This document shows, one piece after another, positions 36,501 to 49,500 of a DNA stretch of 64,000 nt (the stretch's first letter is position 1; every line of letters starts with the position of its first letter). The notes below the pieces were generated by a model. That model was given only the letters and a program-made list of their open reading frames with translations, was not told the DNA's origin and did not search any database. The stretch comes from Impatiens glandulifera. Taxonomy: Eukaryota; Streptophyta; Magnoliopsida; Ericales; Balsaminaceae. The stretch lies in the NCBI RefSeq assembly GCF_907164915.1, contig NC_061867.1:48797852-48861851 (forward strand). The letters run 5' to 3'. A program made the translations under genes and the position numbers.

Positions 36501-38899
36501 ATTATGTAACTAAATAAAAGGTTATAAAACTTTCAATGCAAGTTTGAGTCAATCTTCTTAATCTTAGGGCTTTGACATCTATATATTTATATAGACAATA
36601 ATGTGTCGCATTGAATCTTTGGCCGAGATTCTTCCGTTATTGACAGATGGCTGCATAGTCTTTGGTTTGAATGATCCCCAGTGATTCATCATGTTGTTGG
36701 AATTTGTATGCTTCTTAGTTGTAAACTGAGACTCTTGTGGCCTTTGTCTTATCAATGAAATTCTGAATGCATAAAAAATCACGTGTAAAGAGTGAAATTC
36801 ATGGCAACATTTTTATCTGTTTCAAAACTAGTTTGCTGATCGATCTCTTTGCTGCTTTAAATTTGTCTTGATATAGGTTTTATAAATGCAATAGGTTTTG
36901 GCTGATTATAACTTGATAATTCACTTCATCCTCTTACTGGTTATTTTGTGCATGCTTGATCTTCTTGATGCAGTTGGAGCTGATTCGCTTTGTTTCTTCA
37001 GTAAAGCCCGTAATTGCTGCTTCTCGGGTGTCAGAGAGAGTAGCCACAATTTTTAAGTGCCTTTTGCTTTCGGCTAGTCCTGTTCAGGTTTGGATATTGG
37101 ATTCTTCCATACTGGCAGTTCCGATGTTTTAGAAATTATTGTTTCGTTAATGTAGTTGGAGAACACCCTCTTTGAACTCTTATTTCTCCTTCTATGATTG
37201 CAAAAAGTTAATAGATAGAGTTTTTCAGGAGTTAGCTGTACCAGAGAGCATGCAATTGGCGCTGGATAGTGTTGTCAATGCAGTTTTTGATGGATCAAGT
37301 GATTATGGGGGCAGTTCTTCTGAACACCAAGTAGCATTACATAGAATATTTGAAGGTTTGCATAGACTTCTACTATTCGAAATTCTGTTTAGATTCATCT
37401 TAAGGCTAATTGTCTAATGACTTCAATTACTATTTTGAAGGTTTACTTCAGCAGCTGCTTTCTTTGAAATGGACTGAACCTGCTCTTGTTGAATTACTTG
37501 GCCACTATCTAGATGCATTAGGTCCATTTTTGAAACACTTCCCTGATGCAGTTGGCAGTGTCATCAACAAATTATTTGAGCTTCTGAATTCACTGCCATA
37601 TGCTATTAAGGTTCTTCCCCAGAAGTGATAAGTGTATATTGGAAATCAGGTAACTGAAGTCAATTTACAATAAACTAACTGCTCTTTGGTTCTTTTGTAG
37701 GATCCATCAACAAATGTTGCTCGACATGCAAGATTACAAATTTGTACATCATTTATTCGAATAGCCAAGGCTGTTGACAAAGGCATTCTTCCATATATGA
37801 AGGTCATTTATATATCTTTATACTTGTATGCTGGAATGATATTACCCCACCTGATTGCTTTTGTTAAAGTGAACATCCCACCTTCCACCTCAAAAATGAT
37901 TGTTGACGTGCTTATAAATTTACTGTTGCCTTTTCTTTTTTTTTTTTAACATGAAGACATACATATAAAGGACGTGGTACCTGTTTCAAAGTGATTGATT
38001 CACTGCATTTAACTAGTTTTCAAATTTTCAATGCTTTCAAGGCATTATGAAAGGCCTATGAAGATAACACTAAGGCTTTTCCATGATCTTTTTTAGCGAT
38101 TGGGTGATCATTTATCTACTAGTGTTTGACATTATGTAGATGCAGGTCTTAAAATGATAATTAAGAATTACCAAAATTTCACTTGGACTGTTTACACAAA
38201 TATATTTTGTAACCTTGAATTTGTCTTTACATCTGGATTATATATATAATTAGTAATTCATTGTGTAGATGTGGGTCTTAAATGGAACTCTACCTAATAA
38301 TATTCCATTAATTGTTTATGTAATTAGTCTCTACATTTGTTGCAAGTTAAAGAAGATAAACATGTAGTTGAGTGAGATTGTTTTTTCTCTTTTACTTGAC
38401 CCACTTAGAACATTCAAAAGCTTTGTTAAATTGCAATCATTTGTTAATCTCATAAATATTGTACCGTAAATTCTATAGATGTGTGGTATTGAAATGATGT
38501 AGGGTGTGGTGTGAATATGAATAAAATAAAAGAAGGTAATATAAAACATTAACTTTTCGCCAAATATCTTTTTAAGATTGAAAAAGGATTTGATATAAGG
38601 GTGAACCTAATTATCATATTCAACTAACTTTATGATATCAGATAGAAATTAGGGTTTTGAGAAGGGTCATGAGGACGTGGCCAAAAGATAAGCCTAATTA
38701 GATTAGGATAATTGTTAGTTAGATAGATATATTTTCTTTTAAATGTTAAAGTTTGTACTAGTATTGTGGTCGCGCAGACGACTTCTAATAATACGAAAAT
38801 GCATATACTAAGTTTGAACAAGTCACGAGTCGGAACACGTGACCTGAATGTTCTTCATAACAATTCAATCATTCGGTGTATTAGAATTATGGATAAAAG

Positions 38900-38941
<42 letters not shown>

Positions 38942-41900
38942 GTACCCGAGTTGGCTGTCTCGAATGCTAACAAAACGATTAGCTATGGTTTATATTTGTC
39001 TTTTGTTCAATCACATTGAATAACCTCTAATTAATCTTGTGTTCTATTCGGGATCTATTAACAAGAAGATTTAATAGAAAAATAAGTGAACTGGTTTCAT
39101 TTCATTTCATCTCTATCTAATTTTGATATTAAAAAATGAGACAGTCATGATTCAATGAGTCAAGTCCGTTCACTATCTTTTCATCAGTTGAAATTTTGCA
39201 TTTAACTAGTATAAGAAAATAATGAATACTATGAAGAGCTAAGCTAACACTTTTATTATGTTTATGATTTTGTGCCACAGGGAATTGCTGACACCATGGC
39301 TTATTTGCAAAAAGAGGGATGTTTGCTACGTGCTGAACATAATCTTTTAGGTGAAGCATTTCTTGTAATGGCTTCTTCAGCTGGGTTAGTACCTTCTGGC
39401 TTTCAGTTTCTTCATGTTTGCTTTCTTTTGTTTGAACTTCAATTCTTTTGTGTGCTGCAGTATTCAACAGCAGCAAGAAGTTTTAGCCTGGTTACTTGAA
39501 CCTTTGAGCTTACAGTGGAATCAGCTAGAGTGGCAAAATACTTATCTGTCTGAACCAGCAGGCTTGATTCGTTTGTGCTCTGAGACACCATTTATGTGGT
39601 CCCTGTTCCACACTGTGACGTTCTTTGAAAAGGCACTTAAACGCAGTGGTATTAGAAAGGGAAGTACACCTCTACAGAACAATCTTTCAGGGACTTCCCC
39701 AGCTCATCCAATGGCATCACATCTATCATGGATGTTACCCCCTTTATTGAGAGTATGATTAATATTTAATCTATTACTTAATTAATGAGATGGATCCATC
39801 ACATATAATATGAGCTTGTTTGCTGTAGTTTTTATTTTATCTTCTAAATATACTGGTATTTTGATAAACGAACTTGGTTGATGAAAAGTGGATTATTTGG
39901 GTTAAAGGACTAAAATAGCCTTTGCATTTAATATTTTATGAAGAAAAATGTAAGGATAAGTATTTTAGTTGACAATTTGATTGATTTGATAGAAGAAGTG
40001 ATTGATGATTATGTGATGGTGGATCATCAAAAAAGCCCTATAATTTTAGTTGAATACTTTTTTTTACAAATTTCATATTTATGTTTTTATTTACTTCATT
40101 ATTCATTTTACAAAATATTAATGTCTGTTTCTCCATGTCTATTTTTCAATATTTTACCCTCTCAGTTCCATTGACACACTACCTAATATTTTTTCTGGCC
40201 TGTTACAAAGAGTTGCATTGCATAAATAATTATTGAATCTAATGTTTAGGTAGTTACGTGTTCATAAATAATTGGTTTCCATACTCTTTGCTCTGCAGCT
40301 GCTTCGGGCAGTACATTCTCTTTGGTCTCCTTCCATAGCTCATGGGTTGCCTGGAGAAATGAAATTTGCAATGGCAATCAGTGATCCCGAAAAAACCAGT
40401 CTTCTTGGGGAAGCTAACCCTAAATTGGGAAAGAGTGCGGTTGACAGATCTCAAATTGACATGAACAAGGAAGGTACTGAGCCGAATGAAACAGATATTC
40501 GAAACTGGTTGAAAGGTATTAGGGACAGCGGGTATGTACTGGTTCTTTTCTCGGGGAAGAAATGAGATTTCAAATATCATAATTTTATGCTTTTTGCAGT
40601 TCTTGCAGTTGTAGCCATGTCATCAGTTGTTTTTAGGCATCTTCTAGTCGTTTTATGCGTCTTCACTTAATATTCTTTTCTTTATTGGCAATTGAGAAGA
40701 GCTGATTCCTGTCAGCTGTTATTTCATTTTTTCAATGATTATCTTTCAGCTTATAAAAAACCAGTTCTTTCTTCCATGTATATATCCTTTTCATGTCAAC
40801 GATAAAGGTCTGAGTTTGAAAAACCTATAATTGTAGTTTTTGCAGTTGTAGCCATGACATCAGTTGTTTTTAGGCATCTTCATTTAATACTCTTTTCTTT
40901 ATTGGCAATTGAGAAGAGCCGATTAGGGAGTCTTTCCAACCTTTTAATTAGGGGTAGGTAGCTCGTCCGACCAATTGACCACCACTTTCAGTCGCCTATC
41001 CGTTGAAAAAGAAAAGTCCTCTCATCTGCCTTTTTGGGGCATATGATTAGTAAGGTCAATCTGCCTATCGTCTCAACGAGATGCATTTCTTTTTTTCAAT
41101 TTTGTCAGTGATTATAAAAAGCCATTGTTCTTCCATGTATATATCCTTTTCATGTCAACAATAAAGGTCTGAGTTTGAAAAACCTTTAATTGAGAAACTT
41201 GATGAATTTTAAATTTAAGCATAAGATGTTTCTAGAAAACTGACCATATGGATTTAAGTTTCATCTGCTTCTGCACAGCTGTGTATTATTGTAATCTCCC
41301 AACCCTCTACTGGTTTTGGTTGGGGATACATATCAATGGACTTTTCTATCCTTCCTCTTACGGTTATATAGCAATTTCCTCATTTATTGTCTTTCCTTTT
41401 TGATAGTCTTCTTTCTTGACATTCTAACAGGATTTATTTCAATGCGAATCTAACTTGTTTTGTACTCCTCCATTCATGCCTTCTATCTGATTTGTATTCT
41501 TTTAGGTTTACTGCAATATATTACTAATGCATGGTTTTATTTGCTAGGTATAATGTTTTGGGATTATCAACCACTATTGGCGATGCATTCTTCAAGTGTT
41601 TGGACAGTCAGTATGTTTCAATTGCACTAATCGAGAATGTACAGTCAATGGAATTCAGACATCTAAGACAGCTTGTTCACCTGGTCATAATTCCATTGGT
41701 CAAAAATTGCCCTCCAAATATGTGGGAAAAATGGCTGGAGAATATTTTGCATCCATTATTTAATCATTCTCACCAAGCCCTTGTTAGCTCTTGGTCAAGC
41801 CTTTTGCAGGAAGGTCGGGCAAAAGTCCCCGATTTATGTTCATTCGATGCGGGACCCATTCTCAAAGTTGAAGTAATGGAGGAAAAGCTACTTAGAGACT

Positions 41901-44581
41901 TGACTCGCGAGATTTCTGCACTTCTTTCTGTTTTAGCTTCACCGGGAGTAAACACAGGGCTTCCTTTGTTAGAACAGTCTGGGCATGTCAACCGTCCTGA
42001 CCCATCTTCTCTCAGAGACTTGGAATCATTTACATCAAATTCTATGGTTGGGTATGCCTGAAGAATCTGCTTCTAGAAGATTTATTTATGGTGAATTTGC
42101 AAAGTGGTTTCGAATCTTTCGATGCCTTGCAGAATTATTTGTCTTTATTGGATCCTGACTTCTTCCATTTTTTTAAATTGCAGTTTTCTTTTCAAGAACA
42201 AAAGAATTTCTCAGCCAGCATTCAATATTACTTTGGAGATTTTCAAGTGGACTGATGGAGAATCTGTGACTAAAGTTACTTCATTTTGTGAAGCTCTTAT
42301 TGTATTGGCAGTTACCACTAATAATACAGTTGGACTTCAGGAATTTGTCTCTAAGGACTTGTTTTGTGCAATCATAGAAGGTTTGGCTCTCGAGTCAAAT
42401 GCTATAATAAGTGCCGATTTGGTTGCTCTATGTCGTGAAATCTTCATATACCTTTCTGATAGGAATCCGGCACCAAGACAGGTTAGCATGGCTCAAAATC
42501 ACGAAACATTAATTATCATGTAATATTTAACCTGCACTAAATCATGGTCCAAATTATTCTTTGGATCATAGTCCAGGTTATAGTGATTTTTTTTGCTTCA
42601 TTTGGTGTAATATTCTTTTATGAATCGGGATCCAAGGTATTTTCTAGATGATTGTGCTTTGTGACAACTGACAAACATAACAAATCTAGACTTTCGAATC
42701 CTGATCTAGATTGTAAAATGTGATAAAAAAATAGGCCCCACAAAATATTCCATGCACAAGACACTTTAAGACTTTCTGAATTATCCCTTTTTTGCTGTGT
42801 CTTCTCAGATTTTGCTTTCTCTACCTTGTATTACACAACAAGACCTTCTTGCTTTTGAAGACGCCCTAACAAAGACCAGTAGTCCTAAGGAGCAAAAACA
42901 ACTTGTGAAGAGCCTGCTAATGGCAGCCACTGGAAACAAGTTAAAAGCACTTGCTGTCCAGAAAAGTATAAACTTAATTACAAATGTTTCAGGTATTATT
43001 GCTTTCTACTCCCTGCTTGCTTATATGCTAATACAGATTGGTGTAAGGATTTTTTTTCTTAAGAAGTAATTTCATTAAAAATCCAAATAAGAAAAAAATC
43101 ACATCGTTTATGTTAAGGGAAAACAACCCTTTGCCTCAACAAATGCGGAATTAAACAAACGGAATAATCAAACTTACATCTGAATAAAAGAACAATGCTT
43201 AAATGAATCTAACTAACGCCTCTTCTATTGGATGGTCATTGTGACTTTACCAAATCAATGCTTAGGCCTGGACACGTCTCCCAATTGTGTTAGCTTCACT
43301 ATCACAACTTAGGTTTATTCATAGGTTCAAATTTTACCAATCTCATTTGGTTTTGGTTTTGGGGCTTGTATGATGTGTTGTTATATGTAAATAACAAATT
43401 ATTTATGAATAATCTTATTTGATGAGAAGATGAATAATTTGGTTGAAAAGACGGAAATACCGTTACTATTTGATATTTAAAAATACAGGCAGAAAAAATG
43501 GTATTTTGTTTAATTGATGATTTGATGGAACTATAAGATGTTGGATTATTTGAATTCTCAATTGGTTTTGGGGCTTGTTTGATGTGTTGTTATATGGAAA
43601 TAACTAAATTGTTTACAGATAATCTTGTTTGACGAGAAGGTGAATTATTTGATTGAAATGACTAAAATACCCTTACTATTCGATATTTTAAAATTTTACA
43701 ATGAAAAAAAGATATTTTGGATTAATTGATGATTTGATGGGAACTATAAGATGTTGGACTATTTTGATTAATTTTTAAGAATGATTTGGATTTAATCTAA
43801 ATAACCTACATGAAACAAGCCTTTGGTATGGTATTTATTAATGTTGAACTAATTAATAAGTAGTTTATTAATACCTCTTCAATTTATAGAAACAACTTTG
43901 TCCATATAATCTCCCAATTATAAGTTATATGGCGGGTCATAATTTTGGATGATTTAATGACTGAACTAATTTAACAATTTTAAATGCTATTTAATCATTT
44001 TCTTGGAGCTCCTCTTGAAATCTTGTGCTGAACACAAACAGTCCACACTTAAAGTGGTTTTTAGATAAATAGCATTTGCCAATTTGGTGTAACAGGATTA
44101 GCATTATAGTTATCTAGTTGTTACGTTTATTCAAACTTGTGTTAACTTAACGAAATTATGAAAAGTTCTATACTTTTGTTTCGTTTTCTCATGGCTTCTC
44201 ACCCATTTTATTGGATTCTTTAAACCCTAGTTTGAATTTTATCAGAAGTCCACTTCTTTCCTTTTCAATTGTTTTCGGAAGTATTGATGTCTCATTCTCA
44301 CTTCTTATTTTACCTGGGCTTTGATTGATCTTTTGGGTTATTGAATAACTAAGTGGATAATTTCAAATAATTTTTTTGAAAATCAGCTATAAATGTAACA
44401 TGTTAAGATTGTTGATTGTATTTGAAATTACAGTGACATCAAACATTACCACCTTGATTTATTTCGACACTAACATTGAAAACCGCTTTATTATGCAGCA
44501 AGGTCGCGAAATTCAGTAGTTGCAACATCGGAATCAAAAATCAACGAGGGAGATGTGATCGGCTTGGCTGCAATCTTATAG
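30590..44581 (+). CDS. HST: HASTY, exportin-5 homologue (miRNA pathway karyopherin)
   Basis: Exons: 30590-30697, 31931-32032, 32619-32762, 32851-32931, 33038-33107, 33559-33629, 33704-33867, 33950-34021, 34085-34316, 34710-34772, 34862-35149, 36974-37087, 37229-37355, 37441-37610, 37701-37802, 39281-39384, 39461-39752, 40299-40531, 41548-42051, 42184-42481, 42809-42992, 44499-44581. The product is 1201 aa, matching the roughly 1200-aa plant HASTY family. HASTY is an importin-beta/exportin superfamily protein made of HEAT repeats. In plants it supports miRNA biogenesis, export and movement, and shoot phase change. The N-terminus has ARAIVAVLDWSTSPDARKAA, then SFILVKKEWSSEIRLHAYKL and LKSQTAALVAEIIRREG (Xpo1-like region, about residues 100-250). 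The C-terminal half contains WLLEPLSLQWNQLEWQ, LIRLCSETPFMWSLFHTVTF and NCPPNMWEKWLENILHPLF, characteristic of exportin-5/HASTY. All 22 exons join in frame, so the gene appears intact. Confidence 0.96.
31500..31885 (-). mobile_element. TTA-flanked MITE family, reverse orientation, HASTY intron 1
   Basis: Read on the minus strand it follows the family order: AGTGTTTAATGCTGAATACT, then TTAATTTTAAG, through GATAAGTTGATAAGTTATCA at the far end. The interior includes AAGTACTTAAGGACTACTTT. It is the only copy in the window in this orientation. Confidence 0.65.
34408..34562. mobile_element. Short MITE, CATTTGGGAACAC family, HASTY intron 9
   Basis: The left end CCTCATTTGGGAACACTTTT continues TTGTTTCTG. 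The right end CAGAAACAATAAGTTCCTAA continues ATGGGG. The two are inverted repeats of about 28 bp. The length is about 155 bp with no coding potential. Confidence 0.75.
36158..36452. repeat. Tandem duplication, ~150-bp unit, HASTY intron 11
   Basis: Two adjacent diverged copies start at about 36158 and 36308. Shared words at a 150-bp offset are ATACATTTGTA, CATCTAAC / ATATCTAAC, CAAAGTATCTAT, TAGAAAATGA and GGGGTCA. This is the longest HASTY intron (35150-36973), otherwise AT-rich without a gene. Confidence 0.7.
38900..38938. repeat. (AT)n microsatellite in HASTY intron 15
   Basis: An uninterrupted dinucleotide AT run of about 36 bases lies in the 1.5-kb intron. It is likely to be length-polymorphic. 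Confidence 0.9.
39858..40060. mobile_element. MITE-like element, GGGCTTGTTT family, HASTY intron 17
   Basis: It contains TTGGTTGATGAAAAGTGGAT, TTATTTGGGTTAAA, GCATTTAATATTTTATGAAG and a TTTGATAGAAGAAGTGATTG stretch, matching the family order seen at 26.75 and 43.4 kb. Termini are not clear. Confidence 0.45.
40593..41195. repeat. Tandem duplication with internal insertion, HASTY intron 18
   Basis: Copy 1 (about 40593-40832) and copy 2 (about 40833-41195) share TTGCAGTTGTAGCCATG, CATCAGTTGTTTTTAGGCAT, TTTATTGGCAATTGAGAAGA, TTCCATGTATATATCCTTTT and AAAGGTCTGAGTTTGAAAAA. Copy 2 is interrupted at about 40920-41090 by unrelated, less AT-rich sequence. High identity suggests a recent event. Confidence 0.85.
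42515..42765. mobile_element. MITE-like element, ATCATGATC-rich family, HASTY intron 20
   Basis: The start reads TGCACTAAATCATGGTCCAA and TTCTTTGGATCATAGTCCAG. It continues with GAATCGGGATCCAAGG and CTGATCTAGATTGTAAAATG. It resembles the 22.45-kb and 53.5-kb elements read in the opposite orientation. Confidence 0.45.
43362..43826. mobile_element. Nested/tandem pair of GGGCTTGTTT-family MITEs, HASTY intron 21
   Basis: Two copies begin with TTGGGGCTTGTATGATGTGT (43362) and TTGGGGCTTGTTTGATGTGT (43567). The right terminus of the second reads ACATGAAACAAGCC, the inverted repeat of GGCTTGTTTGATGT. The first copy lacks that terminus, so the arrangement is a partial tandem duplication or a second insertion into the first. 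Confidence 0.75.
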
Positions 44582-45020
44582 AGGGGATTTGTGCTATAAC
44601 TTGGTTTGTACAGAAGAAAGGTTTACTCACACAGTTAGTGTAATACCATTATTCATAACCTTTTTGAAGCCAAAGTGCCTAAAAATAATATCCAGTAATT
44701 GACACATGTGTTTTTATAGAGTTTATTTACAGACATTTATTCTCCTTTACTGACTTTATTTTAAATTATATTTAACTAATGAGATTTATCTGTTAAAACC
44801 TATTTAAAAATTAGTATTTTTTTTTTATCATATGTGAAAGATTTTATTTGTTGTCAGTCTGTGTTTTGCATAAAATTAGTTCTTGAATTAGTTTTATTTG
44901 ATATAAATTTATCATATATTAATTAGTTTTATTTGATATAAAATTTATCATATATGAATTAGTTTAATTTGTATAAAATTTATATTTTAAGTTATATCTT
45001 AAAATATCTTTTAATATTTT
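44582..45020. other. HASTY 3' flank
   Basis: The transcript end probably lies within the first 200 bp. A short tandem repeat at about 44893-44985 (TTAGTTTTATTTGATATAAA twice, with TTTATCATATAT between) follows. No gene is seen. Confidence 0.4.
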
Positions 45021-45179
45021 TTTTGATTTACAATAAATACAAATGTTGCATAAATTATTAGAAAATCAGAAATTAGGAAATATTTATTCAATAATATTGT
45101 GTTAAGTTATTTTGTTAATTAATATATTTTTACATTAAGTATAAGTGAGATTTAATAATATATATTGGAGGAGTGATAG

Positions 45180-45295
45180 AGAGAGAATTTGGTGAGGGAA
45201 TGACTTAAGAAATTATTTGATTTTTTTTCAGTGAATAAGATTATACCAAGTAATTTCTCACCAAATTCCTTCACCTAATCATTTCTATATATTTT
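45180..45295. mobile_element. Small inverted-repeat MITE
   Basis: The left half reads AGAATTTGGTGAGGGAATGA. The reverse complement of the right half begins GTGAAGGAATTTGGTGAGAA. These are ~25-bp inverted repeats around a short AT-rich centre. Confidence 0.6.
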
Positions 45296-46994
45296 GTAAC
45301 CATTTAAAATAATTTTTATTTTCTTTCGTATTTAGTTTTTTTTTTATTTAATAATATATATAATTTTTAAATAATATAATTACTATTTTAAAAAAATAAT
45401 ATTAAAATAAATAAAAAATTATATCAATTATTTAAAATAGGTCAAAATATTTTTTATAAATTATTATTTTTATATATTTTAAAATTATAATTATTTTTAT
45501 AAATATATATGTAAGAATTAATAAATGATACTAAATAATAATAATATATATTCAAAGATACTAAATACTAATAATATATATTAATATATATATATATATT
45601 CAAACAATAAACAAAATAATTAATAATATAATATTTTTATATATTTATAATGTTACATACTAAATAAAATTTTAAACAAACTAATATATCAACACAAAAA
45701 TTATTATTATTATTATTATTATTTGTTTTAAAATAATGATATTTTTTAAATTTTATATAAAAAATAAACACATAAAATATTAATTAACAATAAATACAAA
45801 GAGAGTTCAAATACAATTTGCATAAATTGTTAAAAACTCATAAGTCATTATTGTATACTATGATATGTTATAATTTAAATTATTTTATTTATTTATTTTT
45901 GTAATAATCATTGCAAAATTAATTTTTTATTTTATTTTTATATAAGTAAAAATAATAAGTTTATATTTAATAATAAATTATTTTATATTACCTAGTATAA
46001 TAAATTATACTTTTGTTCAACTTATGTTATTTATGTTATGTATAATTTATTTTTATGTATAATTAAGTATAAAATACATAAAATTATTACACTTAGTTAA
46101 ATATATATTTTATAAATTTTTTAAAAAGAAATTATTTAAAAATTTATTTTTATTTAATAATAATTTTTAAATAATAATATTAAATATTAAAATAAAAAAT
46201 TATCAATTATATAAAATAGGTCAAAATATTTTGTATAAACTATATTTTTTTAATATTTTAAAATTATAAATATTTTTATAAATATATATATATATATAAA
46301 TTAATTAATAAATAGTAAGAATATATATTCAAACATTCAACAAAATAATTATTTTAAATAATTATTTTATTATATTTTTATTTTTATTTATAATGTTACA
46401 GTTAATATAAAAAATTAAACTAACTAATATATCTAACACAAATTTTTACAGATTTGTTTTGTTAAATAATTTATTTATATAAAAAATGGGAGTAATTTAA
46501 TTATAATTAAATTAAATATTGAAAGTTTAAAATTAAAACTATTAATTATTATATTTTTGTATTAATATTTTAAAATTATTAATTATTTTTGGAAATTAAT
46601 ATTTAATAAATAGTGAAAGACTAGACACGACATATCTTTTCCACACTATAATAAAAAGAATTTAAATTATATAAAAAAAATATTTCAGAATTAACATGAT
46701 AACCCAAAAAAACGTAAAGTCAAATAATACAAGTTAAATTGGATTTCAATTAAGTGAAAACTAACTTTACTCTAACTTACTTTTTAAATAATTTATATTG
46801 CATACCAACTTTTTTTTGGTTTATAAATTATTCAATATCATGTCACCAATAAACGAAAATACCACGTTCATAAATAATAAAAATACATGTTAAAATAATC
46901 TTTTGAATAGGATTAGAGTGATTTCAAGTGATGTCACGAATTCGATTATTATTTAAAATATTTGAAGTTAAAATTGGATCGTTACTATATATAT

Positions 46995-47260
46995 ATATAT
47001 ATATATACAGAGCCGGCCCCGAAGTTTGAGCTGCCTCAGCCCTGGTAGAAAAATGTCGATATATGTTTTATTATCTTAGGTCTAGTTTAAAAAATTGTTA
47101 AAAAAAATGCTTTTAGCAAAATTTGAACCCATAACCATATAAAATTTCTAATTTTTTATTTTAAACCACCAAACCACAACTATTTATATTTAAAATTACA
47201 ATAAATTTAATAAAATAGTTTGATATTTTTAACAAATAGTCGGCCCTATATATATTGTGT
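46995..47260. mobile_element. Possible DNA-transposon relic with AGCCGGCCC end
   Basis: CAGAGCCGGCCCCGAAG at about 47009 and GTCGGCCCTATATA at about 47239 could be the two ends of a relic. It lies in a ~640-bp segment present in duplication copy A but absent at the matching place (about 52000) in copy B. Termini do not match well. Confidence 0.35.
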
Positions 47261-48827
47261 TAACTTTCTAAATTCGAAAAAAATTAAATAATAATATTAT
47301 CTATTTTATTGAAAATCACATTTATGAAACATAAAATTAAAAAAAAAATGTATAGATACAGATATCATATAAAGTTTGATGCAAAATGATTATATGATAA
47401 AAAAGTTTTTTTTTTTTTTTTTTTTTTTTTAAAGTAAACTCTCACTTAGAAAAATAAAAAATTTCTTAAAACTTAATAATTAAAAATATGTCTGAACTGA
47501 TTTGAACAGGATATCCTTGACTTTTAGGTTTCAATTGGAAAAAAAAAAAGTCCCAATATTCATCCTAAATGTGAAACACAATTCTCTCTCTTTTTTTTAA
47601 GCAAAACTACATCAATAATAATAATTTCATAGAACATTTCCATAACACAAATTCTGTCAAAATCAAGAATACATACCAGGCAACACTAGCAACATTTTTT
47701 TTACCCGTGACTAAATGCAAAATAGCAGCACATGTCAATAATATATTTTTCCATTGATTTCTCACATAGTGTCATTCGAAATGTATTAGCTAAAGGGTGG
47801 TCTTCCTCGTTTTATCACTTCAATCTTTCTGTTTTTCATAATAATCAAATCTAATATATTAAGGTGATAACCCTTTACTTTAGGTCTTTCATAGTTGAAT
47901 TTGTATATGAATTTAAATTAGAAAACTTCAATTAATTTTCTTAAAAAACACTTCTTTTTTTTTATAACTATCTAATATGAATATTTATTTAAATAATACA
48001 CAACATAAATAGACATATTAAATTCGTTAAATATGTTTACGGATTAAGTGCTTAACCCGTAAAAATTAATCGCATTCGAAGGATAAACGAAAAACAACCC
48101 AAACATTCGGAAAAAAATTGTGACTTCATTGTCAAATGGACAAATTATTTTAAAATTTTGATTCAAAATGGGGGCTAGCAAAAACAAATGGTCTTATATG
48201 ACTAAGAAATGAACTAAAACTATTTTCAAATTTTAGTTTAGAAAAATGGTTCATATCAAAATAGATACATAGTTTAATGAAAATTTTCAAACAAAATACT
48301 TATGAATTATTAAATTTGAAGAATATAAATAATTTTAATTATATTTACTTATAATATATATATAATAACTATTAATTTAAAATATAAAGGTGTACAGGTC
48401 TCCCCCACAATCATCCATATTATTAAATAATTTTTCTTTTATAATTTATTTATCATAATTAAATTTGAATATTAAATAAGCCTATCTTAATTCATAATTT
48501 TCTTTAATCTCCTTTTTTCTTAAATTTTCTTTAGATGAATTGGTTCTTCATGAATACGTCATAAGTTTCTCTAGGGTTGATGAGGACAGAAGGAGGAAAA
48601 TAATCATACCATAAATATGGATCATATTAGGTCAATTATTATAATTTACTCATTTCTAATTTAGCTCTTTCATAAAATTAAAAATATTATTTATATATTT
48701 ATCCTTACTTTATATTCATTAAAAATATATTCATAACTCATAAACTTAATTTCAAATTAAATCATATTATTTTGACTTATATAAAGAATAATATTTACAC
48801 AATTATTTATTATATCAATAATTCATC

Positions 48828-49016
48828 AATTCGAATCTAAAAATCCATTAGTTTATGTTTTGTCTCATTCTCGTCAAACTTTTAAACTAATTTAGTCTTT
48901 TCAGCATCTTGATAATTTTAAGCTCTACATGCATATCTTCTTCTATTTGTTTTGCATTAAGGACATCTCTACAACATTCTTCTTCATGCTAAGGGCTTCA
49001 CTTCATCTCCAGAAAT
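48828..49016 (-). pseudogene. Decayed duplicate of VAP exon 6
   Basis: On the minus strand this aligns to VAP exon 6 (55236-55045). Shared plus-strand text includes AAAATCCATTAG, TTTGTCTCAT, TTTAGTCTTTTCAGCATC, CTCTACATGCATATCTTCT, TTTGTTTTGCAAT/TTTGTTTTGCATT, and GGGCTTCACTTCATCT. Small indels and stops destroy the frame. Similarity continues into the adjoining intron (ATCATGCCAGCATAGCAGAA, GCAAGTTAACTTAGAGA) and through the TTA-flanked MITE at 49135-49500. It therefore arose by DNA duplication of the gene rather than by retroposition. Confidence 0.88.
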
Positions 49017-49134
49017 TTGTGAAAAAAAAGGAAAAAGGAAATGATTAATTATCATGCCAGCATAGCAGAAAATAAAGCAAGTTAACTTAGAGAGAATAAT
49101 ATAATGCTAATATTTTTTTGTCCTGAATTATTTG

Positions 49135-49500
49135 ATAAAATTGAAAATTAAGTGGTATAATGTTGAATATTTACTTTTAAGTGTTGAATAAGTATCTAAA
49201 AAATAAATTAATAAATTAAATGAAAATATCTAAATATTTAAATATTTTATATGTAAGTTAATTTGATAAAATATAAAATTTATATAAATAAAGTATTTAA
49301 AGACTATTTTATCTTTATAATTATGTAAATTGATTGAATTTCATGCTTTTGCTTAGAATATAGTGAGTTAATACCTTCTAACTTATCAAATTAATTTAAG
49401 ATGAATTAAATAATTAAATATAATGTTAAGTAATAATTATTAAATAAATTCAATTTAAATAAACTAAGTAATAAGTTAAATTATAAGTAATAATGATTTA
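49135..49500 (+). mobile_element. TTA-family MITE inside the duplicated VAP segment
   Basis: GAATTATTTGATAAAATTGA and the following text parallel the element at 55375-55778 in VAP intron 5, in the same position relative to exon 6. The insertion therefore predates the duplication. It has since decayed towards AT. Confidence 0.7.

Noticed and set aside
37172..37417. Separate small gene beginning in HASTY intron 12.
   Set aside because: The frame simply runs from the intron into HASTY exon 13, which is defined by good splice sites and family motifs.
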